64,000 nt of DNA from NCBI GenBank assembly GCA_963383645.1, contig OY726565.1, forward strand, positions 39,577,444 through 39,641,443. Direction: 5' to 3'. The translations under genes were made by a program, and so were the position numbers. The notes under the pieces were generated by a model. It was not told the origin of the DNA. It searched no databases and saw only the letters and a program-made list of their open reading frames with translations. This document shows positions 44,370 through 55,822 of the stretch, piece after piece. Source of the stretch: Muscardinus avellanarius. Lineage: Eukaryota; Chordata; Mammalia; Rodentia; Gliridae. The stretch's first letter is position 1; every line of letters begins with the position of its first letter.

Positions 44370-45090
44370 TATATATTTATTTTTCAGAAAAAAATCTATC
44401 CTAATATGGAATATGGATTCTAGATACCCAAAACATTTGATCTTGAAAAAGAACAAAGCTAGAAGATATATATTTTCTGATTTCAAACCATATAAAGCTA
44501 CAATAATTTAAACAGTGTAGTACTGTTCTAAAGGCAGATATATAAACCATTGGAGTTAAATACAAGCCTAGAGCTAAATTCTTCCATATATTATCAAGTT
44601 ATTTTTGACAAAGTTTCCACAAACATTTGGTGGTGGAAATAATAATCTTTTAACTAAATATTGTTGAAAAATAATAATTACATGGAAAAGAATAAAATTG
44701 GACCCTCACCTAATCCCATATACAAGTATTAACTCAAAATAGATAAAAGACCTAAATATAAATCTTAAGACTATAAACTTTTAGAAGAAAATCTGGGTCA
44801 TAAAACCTCACAACATTGAAATTGGCAGTGATTTCTTGGATATGATTTCAATGGCACAGGCAACAGAAGAGTATACAAACTCCCTAAAAAATAAAAAATA
44901 TTGTATATCCAAAGACAATATAAACAGAGTTAAAAGTTACTAATAGAATGGGATAAAATATTTCCAAATGCTATATCTGAAGGTATATTAATATTCCAAC
45001 TAGAAATCCTAAAAATTAACAACAATAAAGGCAAACAATACAATTTAGAGATAGGTAAAAGACTAACCTAAATAATGAATCTCCACAGAT
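44370..45090 (+). mobile_element. Old L1 ORF2 C-terminal segment in + orientation
   Basis: GACAAAGTTTCCACAAACAT, TTAACTCAAAATAGATAAAA and TAGAAGAAAATCTGGGTCAT follow L1 ORF2 order on +. Heavily decayed, unlike the flanking young L1 parts. Confidence 0.65.
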
Positions 45091-45098
45091 AACCAATC

Positions 45099-46061
45099 TT
45101 AGTTGTCTGTTGGATGGAAAATCTTGTTTCTCTGGTTCTGGTGTGTGTTACCTATTTCTTCTTTGTAGTTAATCTCTTTGAGTATTTTCTCTAGCGCTGG
45201 TTTTGAAGACATAAATTCCTTCAGTTTCTGTTTGTCGTGGAAGCTTCTTATTTTTCCATCTAATTTGATAGAAAGTTTTGCTGGGTAGAAAATTTTTGGC
45301 TGGAAGTTGTTTTCTTTCAGAGTTTGGAATATGTTACTCCAAGCCCTTCTGACTCTCATGACTTGGTTTGGGAAGTCTGGAGTGATTCTAATTGGTTTGC
45401 CTCTGAATGTCACTTGGCCCCTTGTTTTTGTTGCCTTTAAGATTCTCTGCTTGTTTTCTACATTGGTCATTTTGACAATTATGTGGCGTGGGGATCCTCT
45501 TCTTCGATCCTGTCTAAAGGGAGTTCTATAAGTTTCCTGGATCTGTGTATCAACCTCTTGCTCTATGTTTGGAAAATTTTCTGCTATTACTTCCTTGAGG
45601 AGATTGTTGATCCCTTTGGTTTCACCTTCTTTTCTCTCCTCTATTCCAATTATTCTTAGGTTAGCTCTCTTAAAATGGGCCCATATTTCTTCAATGTCAG
45701 ATTTCTGCTGTCGAATGTTTTTTTCTAGATTAGAAACTATGCGTTAATTTTTGGATTGCTCCTCTTCTAAGAGCGAGATTCTGTTCCCCATGTGGTCTAA
45801 TCGGTTGTTTGTGCTTTGAATTGAGGCCTTTACTTCATTAATTGCATCCTTTATCTCTTTTTGGCTCTCTCTGAGTTCTTTTCGAAGCACCTCTATTATT
45901 TCTACAGTTATTTTCCTGATTTGATCTTCTAGAAATCTCTGAATTTCTGTTTTATCGGGTTCTGATGTTGTGGGGTTGTGGGCATTCATTGCTCCAGTGT
46001 TATTCCTCTTTCCCATGATTTTGGAAGTTTGTGCCTTCTCTGGGTTCTTCCCTTGGGTCAC
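45099..46061 (-). pseudogene. L1 ORF1 (RNA-binding chaperone), broken into two frames
   Basis: 46061-45744 encodes the coiled-coil half (heptad-like, rich in E, I, K, N). 45470-45099 encodes the RNA-binding C-terminal half with RITPDFPNQVMRVRRAW, PAKLSIKLDGKIRSF and SSKPALEKIL, typical of ORF1p. It would trimerise and bind L1 RNA. A break near 45740 (stop in TTAACGCAT context) and a shift before 45470 divide it, so a full protein is not made. It ends just before the foreign interior. Confidence 0.75.
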
Positions 46062-46348
46062 TATGACTTCACTTAAGGTGCTCTGGATCTCGAGTCTGTA
46101 GTATCTCAGACCCCACTACTCCTTTACTGGGTTGTATCACAGAGTCTCTGACCCAGGGAGTCGATAGAGGCTGCTTTAAACTATGGGGGGTGCCAGGTTG
46201 CAAGTTCTCCTATGGTGTGATATCTCTGCCACCGCCACTCCCCCACTGGGTCAAGTCCCAGGAAGTACAGTACTGGGATTTCTCCTCTGTGGCCCGCAAT
46301 TTGACTCACTGTTCTTGAGTTCGCAGATGTAGCTGTACTGGACTCGTT

Positions 46349-46690
46349 GAATTCGCTGCTGCTGCCGCCGGTGGCAATATGGCGCTGCTGCTATGCCCTC
46401 GGCTGTGAGGCTGGCTTATTTCTTCTTGGTTTTGAATTCCACTCTGAGTCCTTGCAGCGTGTGCTGAGCTCAGCCACTGGGAGCTTTAGATGTCCTCTGC
46501 GCCGAGAAATCCCGCCTGGCTGTTCCGCAGCGGCTCACCTCGGCTTGCTGTAGCCGTCCGGTGAATTTGCCGCTGCCGCCGGCAGTATGGCGCTGCTGCC
46601 GCGTCTTCGGGCGTGAGGCCGGTGTATCTCCTCTGTGGCTCTGAGCTCTGTTCTCAGTCAGCTTTCTCTCTGGAGCCTGGTGATTTTTTT
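46349..46690 (-). repeat. Tandem L1 5' UTR monomers, period ~214 bp
   Basis: GAATTCGCTGCTGCTGCCGC at 46349 and GAATTTGCCGCTGCCGCC at 46563. Both continue with a TATGGCGCTGCTGC word and a GTGAGGC word. CpG-rich, as expected for an L1 promoter of the monomer type. Confidence 0.65.
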
Positions 46691-46910
46691 GTTTCTCTGG
46701 TGATGGTGTTTTCTGGCTATGAAAGGCGCTGATTTTGTGGTAATGGAGATTGGTTGTTAGCGGGGCTCTTAAGCCCCACTTTTCTCGGTCGCTATCTTCC
46801 CAGAAGTTCTGTTCATTAATTTTTTAATGATGAAAATAGTTATTGGTGTTCATTTTTATATTATTATATACATGTAGAAGTTTCAAAATAACCTGATAAT
46901 TTCCCATAGA

Positions 46911-47102
46911 CAGGCATGGTAGCACACATCTATAATCCCAGTATTTGGGAGGTTGAGACAGGAGGATCACAGTTTCAATGCTAGCTTTACCAATTTAGTA
47001 AGACTTTTGGAAACTCAGCAGGACCTTGTTTCAAAATAATAAATAAATAGGATTAGAGGTATAGCTCAGAGATAAAATGCCCCTGGGTTCAATCCTCAGT
47101 AT
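46911..47102 (+). mobile_element. B1-ID composite SINE
   Basis: CAGGCATGGTAGCACACATC start, GTATAGCTCAGAGATAAAAT ID part. Confidence 0.9.
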
Positions 47103-47489
47103 CAAAAACAAAGACCCCCCAAAACAAAACTAACAAACAAAAATCTCATAAATCTTAACTCTGACTTAAGAGTTTTATAGATAGATGATGAGGGCATAGC
47201 ATGCTTAAATTACTAAAACAGTGTCAAAGTAGGTATAGGAAAAAAAATAGCCAGGATTTCAGATTTCTAATAAAATTCTTTATATGTGTAAACTTATTCT
47301 ATTTTAAGGCATTTAATAACAACTTGAGAGGGATGTATCCTGCATATTTAAGCTTTGCAGTGTCCTGAGAGAGTGTCTATGTATATGGAGCTGAGGAGGG
47401 AAAGTATACAGGATCCCTTCATGGACTGTTTCAGAGCCACAGACTGTTTTTTTTTTAATTAACTCATAATTAATTCCTCATGTGATCAT

Positions 47490-47562
47490 TTTTTTTAGGG
47501 CATCCACAAATATCTGTTGACTGTTTATTCTATGGTAGGCACTGTACTTGGCAAAAGAGAAG
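47490..47562 (+). repeat. Old MIR/L2-type relic
   Basis: 'AAATATCTGTTGACTGTTTA' and 'GGTAGGCACTGTACTTGGC' only. Short and weak. Confidence 0.35.
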
Positions 47563-47712
47563 AGTTTGAGGCATCAAATATGTTTAAAAAATGCTCTTGG
47601 TCCTTGAGAAAAATTGCTATCTCCAAGTAACCAACTAATGTAAAAACATTTACCAGTTAGTAGTATAGCCATTACCTGTACTGTTTATGTCGAGAATTTA
47701 TTTATTTATTGC

Positions 47713-47917
47713 CGTACTGGGGATGGAACCCAGGGGCATTGCACCTCCGAGCTACATCCCCAGTCCTATTTTTTAGACTTTTTTTTATTTTTTTGAAACA
47801 GAGTCTCACTGAGTTGTGAAGGGTCTTGCTAAGTAGCTGAGGTTGTCTACGAATTGTGATCCCCCAGTCTCTGCCTCCCAAATGCTAGGGTTACAAGTGT
47901 GCACAAACTTGCCCAAC
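47713..47917 (-). mobile_element. B1-ID composite SINE
   Basis: GCCGTACTGGGGATGGAACC ... GTGTGCACAAACTTGCCC on +. Flanks share ACTGT..ATGTC..GA. Confidence 0.9.
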
Positions 47918-48472
47918 TGTATGTCAGAAATTTAAATTACCAATTTAATAAAGTCAAACTATTGTGGGAAAACTGAAAATTTCTGGCACTGCTTTGGAAA
48001 AAAAAGTAAAAAAAGCTTTAAAAGTAAAAAAAAAAAAAATCCACAAACCTTATATGGAAATATTAGTCTGTAGGAATTTAAATTCTCTACTTTAAATGAT
48101 GGCTACTCAAGACCTTTACTAAATATTAATAGGAACAAGATGGTTGGCTTGGAAGGAGAATGGGCACCAAGATGACTATATAGTGGGAGCCTTCCATAAA
48201 AAAGCAGAGAACCTTTGCTTTGGAGTAATTATTAAGCATCCATAAATTTTTATTTTAATAAAATTCAGGTAGAAAATGTAGGCAGTAGCAGTGCCCCAAG
48301 TAATTTCACTGTAATTCTGTGTGCTAAGAAGCACTCAGATGTGAATAAATGTTAAGTCTACATTGACAGCCTGCCCAATGAGAATGCACAAATATTAGAA
48401 AGAAGGGCATTCTGAGAGAGGAATATTGAAGAAAACTGGACCTCAGTTCAATCCATTAGATTGTGTGTGGGG

Positions 48473-48657
48473 GATGGTACTGAGGTTGGAACTCAGGAGC
48501 ATTTTACCTCTGAATCCTATTTTTTCTTTTTTTTGAAATGGGCTCACTAGGTTGCGGAGGGTCTTGCTAAGTTGCCTAGGATGGTCTTGGACCTGCGATC
48601 TTCCTGTCTCAGCCTCCCAAGTACTGGGATTATAAGCGTGCTCCACCACACCTGGCT
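48473..48657 (-). mobile_element. B1-ID composite SINE
   Basis: GGTACTGAGGTTGGAACTCA ... GCGTGCTCCACCACACCTGG on +. Short duplication TCAATCnATT on both sides. Confidence 0.9.
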
Positions 48658-50240
48658 CAATCGATTGATTCTAATGCTATTAACTAGGGAAGCAGATGCT
48701 GAGGAACATTATTTTCTGAAGTCGACTGTATAAAAGGTTCAGACATGAAAATAAACACTATTTTGCTAGTTGTTCTTGAGGCATAGAAAACAGAGGACAG
48801 ACAAGGTCTTCTGGAATTTCATACAAGATCCCCCCTGACCTCTCAGGTGCTATTTCACAATGAGAAGAAGGAGACAAAAATCACTGGAAGGATGCTGACC
48901 CAGCTAGCTGACCGTGCTTCATTGGGAATTCTAATACCTGATCCAGGATGGTGTGCTTAAACAAATCTCACACTGGGGAATGGAACTGACTATCTGATAC
49001 ATTTACAACGCAAATTTCACCCTTTTTGTTGTTACTGTTGTTATTGAAAGAAACTCCTAAGATACAGAAGTAGAGATTTGTCTTAGCTTAAATATGCAAG
49101 AATATGAGTAGTATAAGAGTTATTAAAGAACAATTACCTTAAAAAATGGATAACTCAAAATCTAAATACAAATGCCTAAACAATATGAAAATATTCAAAC
49201 TTTTGAGTAATAAAACAATTTCTATTAACAGCAAAAGGCTATTACTCAGCTTAATAGGATGATGATGATGATGACGATGATGATGATTGTTCAGATGGTT
49301 AGTTTGAGTGAAGATTCAAGAACATGGGCATGCACATTTACCTTGCTGATTTGGGGATAATTTGATGACATATCTAAATATAAATGCTTATTCCATTTGT
49401 TCTAGCAGTTATGCTTCTAAAAATTTGTTGAATCCAAGAATATAATCATAGAAGTGCTCAAAACTTTATCTGTAGAGATGTTCTTTGTACCGTAAAAATA
49501 CTACCAGAAGGAAACAGAACAATGTCCCTCTTCATAAGAGGCTGATCTGGGATATGTGCTGACCAGCCCACTGCCATTCCTAACCTTCACATACACTCCT
49601 TGTATGGCTCCAGCTGTCTCAGTTGACTTCAGCAATGGTGGTTCCTTACCCTGAACTTTCAGATTTCCCACTCTTGCTAGTCTGTGGATGCCTCCATGAC
49701 CTTTGCTTATTTCCTAACACTGCTTTATACAGAGATAAAATGTGTTATCATTAAAGTATTTTCATTTGAACCTAATAGATAATTCTGTTCTCTATGACCA
49801 AAACACTGCTCTTTTTTGTTAGGTATGATAAGGATAATGGCAATAGTGATAATTACTGTTATCACCAACTATTCTAAAACCTCTTTCAGGTCTAGATCTC
49901 TGTATTTCTAATTCTCAGTATACTATCCATTTTCCTGCTTCTATATTTTTCCAAACAGGGATGTTTGGCAGTGTTAGGAAATAAGCAAAGGTCATGGAGC
50001 CATGGAAGAGACTAACTTCAGGACTTGATTTGGGGATGTACCAGCTGTGGAGAGCATGGAAAAGCTGAAGTAACAAGCAGGAAGAGAAGAAACCCTCCAG
50101 CCCTTTCCTGCCTGCACCTCTGCAGTCTCTGGCCAGGTCTTCCTATTGGGTGAAGCCAAGTGGAGGTCAACCAGGACAGGGACCAATGTCCAGGGCCCAG
50201 GGCAGAGCAGTGTAGAGAATGATCTGGAGCCAGGCCTACA
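48658..50240. other. Gene-free, repeat-poor stretch
   Basis: Unique sequence. A (GAT)n run of ten units lies at 49258-49287. Confidence 0.55.
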
Positions 50241-50244
50241 TGGT

Positions 50245-50410
50245 AATCCCAGCCACTGGGAGCTTTACATGTATTATGTTATCTAGTCATCAAAAGGATT
50301 CTACAACATAAAGACTAGTATTAAGCTTGTTTTACAGGCTTAAAAACAAGCTTACAGAAGTTAAGTAATATTCTCAGTGACTCCCAGCACCTGCCAATAG
50401 TGAATCCAGG
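50245..50410 (+). repeat. MIR-type SINE relic
   Basis: 'GGGAGCTTTACATGTATTAT', 'TTTTACAGGCTTAAAAACA', 'CTTACAGAAGTTAAGTAATA' in MIR order. Confidence 0.6.
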
Positions 50411-50414
50411 AGGA

Positions 50415-51410
50415 GGAGGATTTGACTTCAGTAGATGGTTAGAAAAGCTGAGGAAATAAAATTTTAGACACTACAGTATACAGCAAGATATAATTTCCAG
50501 GGCCAAATTTAGATTGTCACCTGTTTTCACCTGTTTTTGTAAATATAGTTTTTTTGAAACATAATCATGCCTATCCAGTTACATTTTTTCTCCAGCAGCT
50601 TTCACACTCAGGCAGAACTGAGTGGTAGCAATAGTGACCAAATGTTTAAAATATTTACAGAGAATTTCTCATGACCCTTTCATTAGATAAATGAAGATAT
50701 TTAATTTGGAGCCTCCTTGGCTTCTCAGCTTCATCCCCCTCCAATTCAGACTTAGCACACACCTGCCTGACACAGTCTAGGTGAAGGAGGGCACATGGCT
50801 CCAAACCTCAAACCCCAGATGAAAGCAGTTGTTACTCATCAGTAATAAGGAATAGACTGATATGGGCAATAACATGGACCACATCTTAAAGTCATTGTGT
50901 CAAGTAAGAGAAGCCAGACACAGAAAAGAAGATGCTATATGCTTCCAGTTGCATAAAATTCTAGAACAGGCAAAATTCATCTATGGTGATAGATATTATA
51001 ACATTAGTTGTTCCATACCATAATTAGGATCTAGAGTAGGGATTAACTAAGAAAGGACAAGAGGATATTTTCCTGGATATTTAATTAAGAAAGATTTAAT
51101 TAAGATTAACTAAGAAAGGACAAGAGGATATTTTCTTGTTGCTGCTGTGTAAAAAAATATGATGGAAATGTTTGTTTTTTAATCATGATAAAGTGATGTG
51201 TTACATGAATGGAAATATTTTTCAAATCCTAAGTATACACTTAAAATTTGTGCATTTCACTGTGTGAAATTATACTGTAATATAAAATTTAAAAGAAACA
51301 GTTCTGAATGTATATAGATATACAAGAGTAGCTGGGGCATTTCATGCAAGAACTTTAAAGTTCTGGAGAGAGGTTGGGTTTTTGTTTGTTTGTTTGTTTA
51401 TTTGTTGTTT
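50415..51410. other. Gene-free stretch with a short direct repeat
   Basis: No gene. A ~25-bp word around AACTAAGAAAGGACAAGAGG is repeated at about 51046 and 51109 (a local tandem duplication, ~63 bp apart). Confidence 0.55.
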
Positions 51411-51413
51411 TTG

Positions 51414-51483
51414 CAGTGCTAGAAAATGAACCCAGAGCTCCACAACGCCAAGCCCTCTATCATTGAACTACATCTCCAGCCAC
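51414..51483 (-). mobile_element. ID-type (tRNA-derived) SINE
   Basis: GAACCCAGAGCTCCACAACG ... ATTGAACTACATCTCCAGCC: reverse of a simple ID element. TGTTT repeats upstream are its tail. Confidence 0.7.
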
Positions 51484-51640
51484 CCCAAAAAATGTGTAAG
51501 GACTGGAATAGCATGATTTGATTTATATAATTTAAGAATGCTATTGCTGCTGTGTAAAAATTGTGCGGGGGAAAGTGTGAAAGCCCCAAGACAAGTTAGA
51601 GTTTATTGCAGTAGTTAAGAAATGATGGTTACTCTCAGGA

Positions 51641-51680
51641 CAAGCGCGGGGATTACAAGCGTGCACCACCACGCCCGGCC
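51641..51680 (-). mobile_element. 5' end fragment of a B1-ID SINE
   Basis: AAGCGCGGGGATTACAAGCG and CACCACGCCCGGCC on +: only the B1 start remains, near consensus. Confidence 0.8.
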
Positions 51681-51820
51681 TTATTCCTTATTTTGAAACA
51701 GGGTCTCACTGAGTTGCAAAGGGCCTCACTAAGTAGCTGAGGCCTCTCTGTGAACTGTGATCCTCCTGTCTCAGCCTCCCAAATGCTGGGATTACAAGCA
51801 TGTGCCACCATGCTCAACTG
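51681..51820 (-). mobile_element. B1-ID SINE, B1 part only
   Basis: ATTTTGAAACAGGGTCTCAC ... GTGCCACCATGCTCAACTG on +. The ID part is replaced by the fragment before it. Confidence 0.88.
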
Positions 51821-51825
51821 TAGTC

Positions 51826-52016
51826 ATGCATCTTAATGGAGTGTAAGATGTACTCCATTACATGCACACATCACTCCTTTAGCCCTTACCCAATTCCTGC
51901 CCCATTCCCTTCCCCTTCCTTTTCTCATGTTTAGCTTAGTGATTGACTTTGATATGTTTGTGAATGTACATCATGTACATTAGGGAATTTCCCTCTTCCC
52001 CCTCCCATCCTCCAAG
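51826..52016 (-). mobile_element. L1 3' UTR fragment
   Basis: CATGCACACATCACTCCTTT, CTCATGTTTAGCTTAGTGAT and ATGTACATTAGGGAATTTCC: reverse of the young L1 3' end, like 24.6 kb. Confidence 0.8.
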
Positions 52017-52165
52017 AGGAAATGTATTTTTAATGATATCTATTTAAATAATGTTTTCACTCAAATAACACTGTTGAATATATCTGCAAACTGATTGTCA
52101 GGTCTCAATAAAAATATTGTATCTTATCATTTATAAAATAAAACTTAAGTCATCATTTTTTGCCT

Positions 52166-52167
<2 letters not shown>

Positions 52168-52212
<45 letters not shown>
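52168..52212 (+). repeat. (CA)n microsatellite
   Basis: About 22 CA units. Confidence 0.98.
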
Positions 52213-52215
<3 letters not shown>

Positions 52216-52310
52216 GGTGTGTTTTCTAGGGGAAAATGCCCTTTACTCTGAGATACATCCTACTTTTTTTTGCATTAAAATAATACCTCTTTGCTGAGCT
52301 CACCTCTCTC

Positions 52311-52442
52311 TACAAATGACACATACCTGTAATCCTAGTACTTAGGGAGGCTGAGACAGGAGGATTGCAGGTTGAAGGCCTGCCTCAGCAATTTAGCTCA
52401 GAGGTAGAATGTTCCAGATAAAATGTTTACTCTCCAGTATCA
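52311..52442 (+). mobile_element. B1-ID composite SINE, shortened
   Basis: CACATACCTGTAATCCTAGT start and a reduced ID part TAGCTCAGAGGTAGAATGTT. The linker is deleted. Confidence 0.82.
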
Positions 52443-52589
52443 TACACACAAAAAATATCTTTTATGAAATTATAACAGTGAAGTTGATAATACTAGAACA
52501 CAGCAACTGAATGACTGAAATGTTCATAGCACTGTGCTAACTGCTTCATCTATTTTAGCAAGTAATTCATTTGTAATTTTCACAGAAAC

Positions 52590-52718
52590 CTAGAAGGAAA
52601 ATACAACTACCGTCCTGATTTTAAAGAGACTAAAGCTCAGGTTAAGCATCTTTCTCCAAGTTCCACAGATATTAAGTGGTAGAGTTGGGATATGAGCATA
52701 AGTATTTGACTCCAAAGG
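52590..52718 (+). repeat. MIR-type SINE relic
   Basis: 'CTGATTTTAAAGAGACTAAA', 'GCTCAGGTTAAGCATCTTTC', 'TTAAGTGGTAGAGTTGGGAT' in MIR order. Confidence 0.65.
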
Positions 52719-52719
52719 C

Positions 52720-53850
52720 AAAACGTGTTTGTTTTCTGATAGCAGTTATCGATTGTTTTTTTGTGGTTGTTGTTAATTATTTTAGTTGGGGAAATTTCAC
52801 TTTTCTAGAAATCCCAAATTCTGAGAATCCCCAGATTCTCCTCTCTGATAACTATATCTGCAAAGGCGTTGCACATAGGCCAGATGGAGGGGGCAGAGAG
52901 GGTAGGTGTGGAAAGCCCCACAGTCAGCATTTCCTGGGCAGTCAGCACAGTGGTGGACTGAGAGGTGGGTAAGAGACAGAAACAACCACAATCCAACTGT
53001 AGGGACAAAAGGTCCGAGGAGAGGTTTTGTGACTCTACAGGTAGCGTGTTATCCTCTCACTGATGTTGCCATCCCTCATAGAAACACCACCCTCAGCATA
53101 AGTGAGGAAACCTCCCCAAGACAGCACATGCTGAGAAATATGGTCTCAGGCCAGAAAGCTATTTCCAAAAACCACACCCAGCTGAGAGCCCTCGTCCCAG
53201 CTGAAAAGTCTGGTTATTGTTTGGATCAGCTCGTTAGTCTCTGTGGCTCTTCTCTGTTCTGTCTGATGGTAGCAATAAAACCCAGCTCTGGGAAGCTGGA
53301 TGTCTCATGCTCCTATATCCCTCGCCTACTTTTGGGCACGTAGCCCTTTAGAGCATGTTGGTGTGGCTATGAGAGGGTAGGCATCCTAGGTGAAGATTTT
53401 ACCTGAGTTGGGGCTTGAAGGAAAGTGGAAGCCACTCTCCATCCTGCCAGTACTGAGATGTATGTCCACACTAAACCACAAATAAATGAACTAAAGTTCA
53501 GGGCCAATATTGCTTCCTTAGAAGTACAGAAACTCAAACCAAACAGTACATACACAGGGTTAGAAAATACTGTTCACTGGTCCCATGTGCTTTAAAAAAA
53601 AAGGGCCAATAGTTACCTGAGAAAATGCCTATATTGCATATAATTGAAGTCAGTTCTTTGGTTTTGGGTTCTGTGCTGCCACCTAGAAATGTATGTCTTT
53701 TTCCTCAAATGTTGTCATGCTTTTTTATTGCAACACCAATAATGCACTGCTCAAAGCTATGAGTGTTTGCTTTCCTTCCACGGCAATAATGCAGTACTCC
53801 AAGTTGTTCTTTAATGTGTCATTATTAATAATAATAGTGACCATTGACCA
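52720..53850. other. Gene-free stretch
   Basis: A 145-codon + strand frame (52906-53343) is the longest outside repeats in this part, but it has no domain, no plausible start context and low-complexity-free random composition. I do not call it a gene. Confidence 0.5.
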
Positions 53851-54025
53851 ACCTCATACCTATGTGCCAGTCATCATTCCAAGAAATTTACAAATCTTAT
53901 CATATTCAATTATTATAACAACTCCAGAGGCAGGAAATATATGCCCATTTTATAGACAAAGGAAAGGAGCTGAGCAGTTATAACTTGCCCAAGACCAGGG
54001 GTCAGGAGCAGAGTCTGAATTTCAA
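53850..54025 (+). repeat. MIR-type SINE relic
   Basis: 'CTATGTGCCAGTCATCATTC', 'CCATTTTATAGACAAAGGAA', 'CTTGCCCAAGACCAGGGGTC' in MIR order. Confidence 0.65.
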
Positions 54026-54029
54026 CAAA

Positions 54030-54580
54030 ACAGGTCTTTCTGACTGCAAGGTTCACTTTCTCTCCCAAACATCAGGACACTTTCTTTTCAACCAATTACC
54101 CTTCAGGCACGCACAGGTATTGTATTTCTTGCTACATAGCAGCTACGACGGTATCATGCCACTTTCCTGCCTTGCAAGTCCTATTCTGCATGGACTGAGC
54201 CACAGGTCCAAATCTGGACTCTTGCTGCACAGCAGATATTGTAAAGACTCAAGGCCTCAGAGATTTGATTCTTCCAGATAAGTAAGCACTGGCCAAACTG
54301 AATAATAAAATTGCTTCAACCAATAAGCTTTCTCATTTGCCATACACAGAATAGAATTGAAAGAATTCTAGTTGGAGAAACTTTGTCCTATGAAAAACGT
54401 CTCAACATTAATGCTTTTGTTTCCTACCAGTTTTCCATTGGACAGTCTGCTTTTCCAGTAGCAGAGCTGGACTTAAAGATCTGTAAAACCAAAGGAAGTT
54501 TTGGATAATCAGAAGGCTGCACGGGGATTGACATTGTGGCATAAAATGGTTTTCTGAAATGGTCCATGTCTTTGTACTTT
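54030..54580. other. Gene-free stretch
   Basis: No gene or repeat recognised. Confidence 0.45.
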
Positions 54581-54584
54581 GAGC

Positions 54585-54873
54585 AGAAAATACAGATAGA
54601 CACTGAAGGAAAAACTAGATGAACATATAAGGTGACCTAACTGAGGGTGATGGGAGGGGGAAAGAGGGAAATTCCCTAATGTACATGAAGTACATTCACA
54701 AATATATTAATCACTAAGCCAAACATGAGAAGGGTGGAGGGGGGAGGGAATGAGTTAGGAATTGGGGAAGGGCTAATTGGGTGATCTGTGCAGGTTTGCC
54801 TCTACCATCTTGTACTCAATTAAGATGAATGACCACAATGCACCAATAAAAAATTAAAAAAAGAAAATACAGA
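54585..54873 (+). mobile_element. Short L1 3' end insertion with 12-bp duplications
   Basis: 265-bp body (54597-54861) of L1 3' UTR: GAAATTCCCTAATGTACATG, AAGCCAAACATGAGAAGGGT, AATGCACCAATAAAAAATTA. AGAAAATACAGA flanks it at 54585 and 54862. Confidence 0.85.
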
Positions 54874-54969
54874 GATTAGTCTTAATTCATTGATTAAAGT
54901 ATGCCTATAGGGGAGATTTTACTAAAAGACTAGAAATATAACCTAAAAGCAGATTTTATAAGCATTTTA

Positions 54970-55062
54970 AAAATTGATTTCAGCAACTATTTATTGGGCA
55001 TATACTATGTGTCAGATTTGTTCTAGGTGCTGGAGGTAAAGCACTGAACAGAGTGGATGAAA
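54970..55062 (+). repeat. Old MIR/L2-type relic
   Basis: 'CAACTATTTATTGGGCATAT', 'GTTCTAGGTGCTGGAGGTAA'. Confidence 0.45.
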
Positions 55063-55064
55063 GT

Positions 55065-55160
55065 GCCAGGTATGGGGCACACAGCTGTAATCTCAGTACT
55101 TGGGAAGCTGAGACAGGAAGATGGAAGGTTAAGGCCAGCCTCAGTAACTTAGGGAGCCCC
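55065..55160 (+). mobile_element. B1-ID SINE, B1 part only
   Basis: GCCAGGTATGGGGCACACAG start, ends in the B1 part at CTTAGGGAGCCCC. Confidence 0.8.
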
Positions 55161-55433
55161 TCTGCCTCCTTCTTCTGATAATGACTCCTCAGTTCCCCAG
55201 TTCCTGCTTGGTCAGAGTCCTGGTCTTGGTCCTTTTCTTACAGGCGTCACTTCTTTGACACATCCTGCAAGTTTCTTTTCTGGTTCCCTGTGCCGTATCC
55301 CAGGCCTTCTCAAGACTGAGGTTGTGCCCCTACCTTCTGCAACACTGATTTCCTGCTTTAAGTCCAATTTGGTAAATCCTGCCTGGACTGTTGAAAAATG
55401 ACAACTGCCTGTTTTCCCTAATACCTGAGACTA

Positions 55434-55578
55434 GCCGGGCATGGTGGCACACGCTTGTAATCCCCGCACTTGGGAGGCGAAGACAGGAGGATTTTAAAAA
55501 AGTTTAAAATAGGTCTGGGAGTGTAGCCCAGAGGTAGAAGGGTTTCCAGGAACCCCAGTACCACCAAAAAAGAAAAAA
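55434..55578 (+). mobile_element. Young B1-ID SINE with internal deletion
   Basis: GCCGGGCATGGTGGCACACG start. Jumps from GACAGGAGGAT to TTTAAAATAGGTCTGGGAGT, so the second half of the B1 part is gone. Exact 14-bp duplication AATACCTGAGACTA at 55420 and 55579. Confidence 0.92.
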
Positions 55579-55639
55579 AATACCTGAGACTACCTCCCCC
55601 AATCATCCTGGGATTTTTATGTTGAGAACTATGGAACCA

Positions 55640-55822
55640 ATTAGGTTTGATGGCACATGGCTGTAATTCCAGTACTTGAAAGGCTGAGATAGGAGGATCA
55701 GGTTAGAGGCCAGCCTCAGGAACTAAAAGAGACCCTTAGTAACTTAGCGAGACCCTGTTTCAAAATAAAAATAAAAAGGGCTAGGTGTGAAGCTCAGAGG
55801 TGAAAACCTCAGTACCCCCCAA
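55640..55822 (+). mobile_element. B1-ID composite SINE
   Basis: TTAGGTTTGATGGCACATGG start, ID part GTGAAGCTCAGAGGTGAAAA. Confidence 0.88.

Larger units (their letters stand above)
44003..46828 (-). mobile_element. Young L1 insertion with matching duplications but an abnormal interior
   Basis: TGTTCATTAATTTTTT occurs at 44003 and 46810. Inside, on -: 5' UTR with tandem monomers (46805-46062), ORF1 (about 46061-45099), then instead of ORF2 a stretch holding old L1 ORF2 in the opposite direction (44370-45090), then the L1 3' UTR and A-rich tail (44195-44022). A simple truncation or twin-priming event does not give this order. Template switching or later replacement of the middle would. Confidence 0.65.

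Noticed and set aside
44003..46828. Classical twin-priming inversion of an L1
   Set aside because: Twin priming inverts the 5' part; here the 5' UTR and ORF1 keep the orientation of the 3' UTR, and only the old middle is reversed.
52906..53343. 145-codon + frame
   Set aside because: Non-repeat but without any known motif; other frames on both strands are open nearby, so chance is the better reading. Transcript data could change this.
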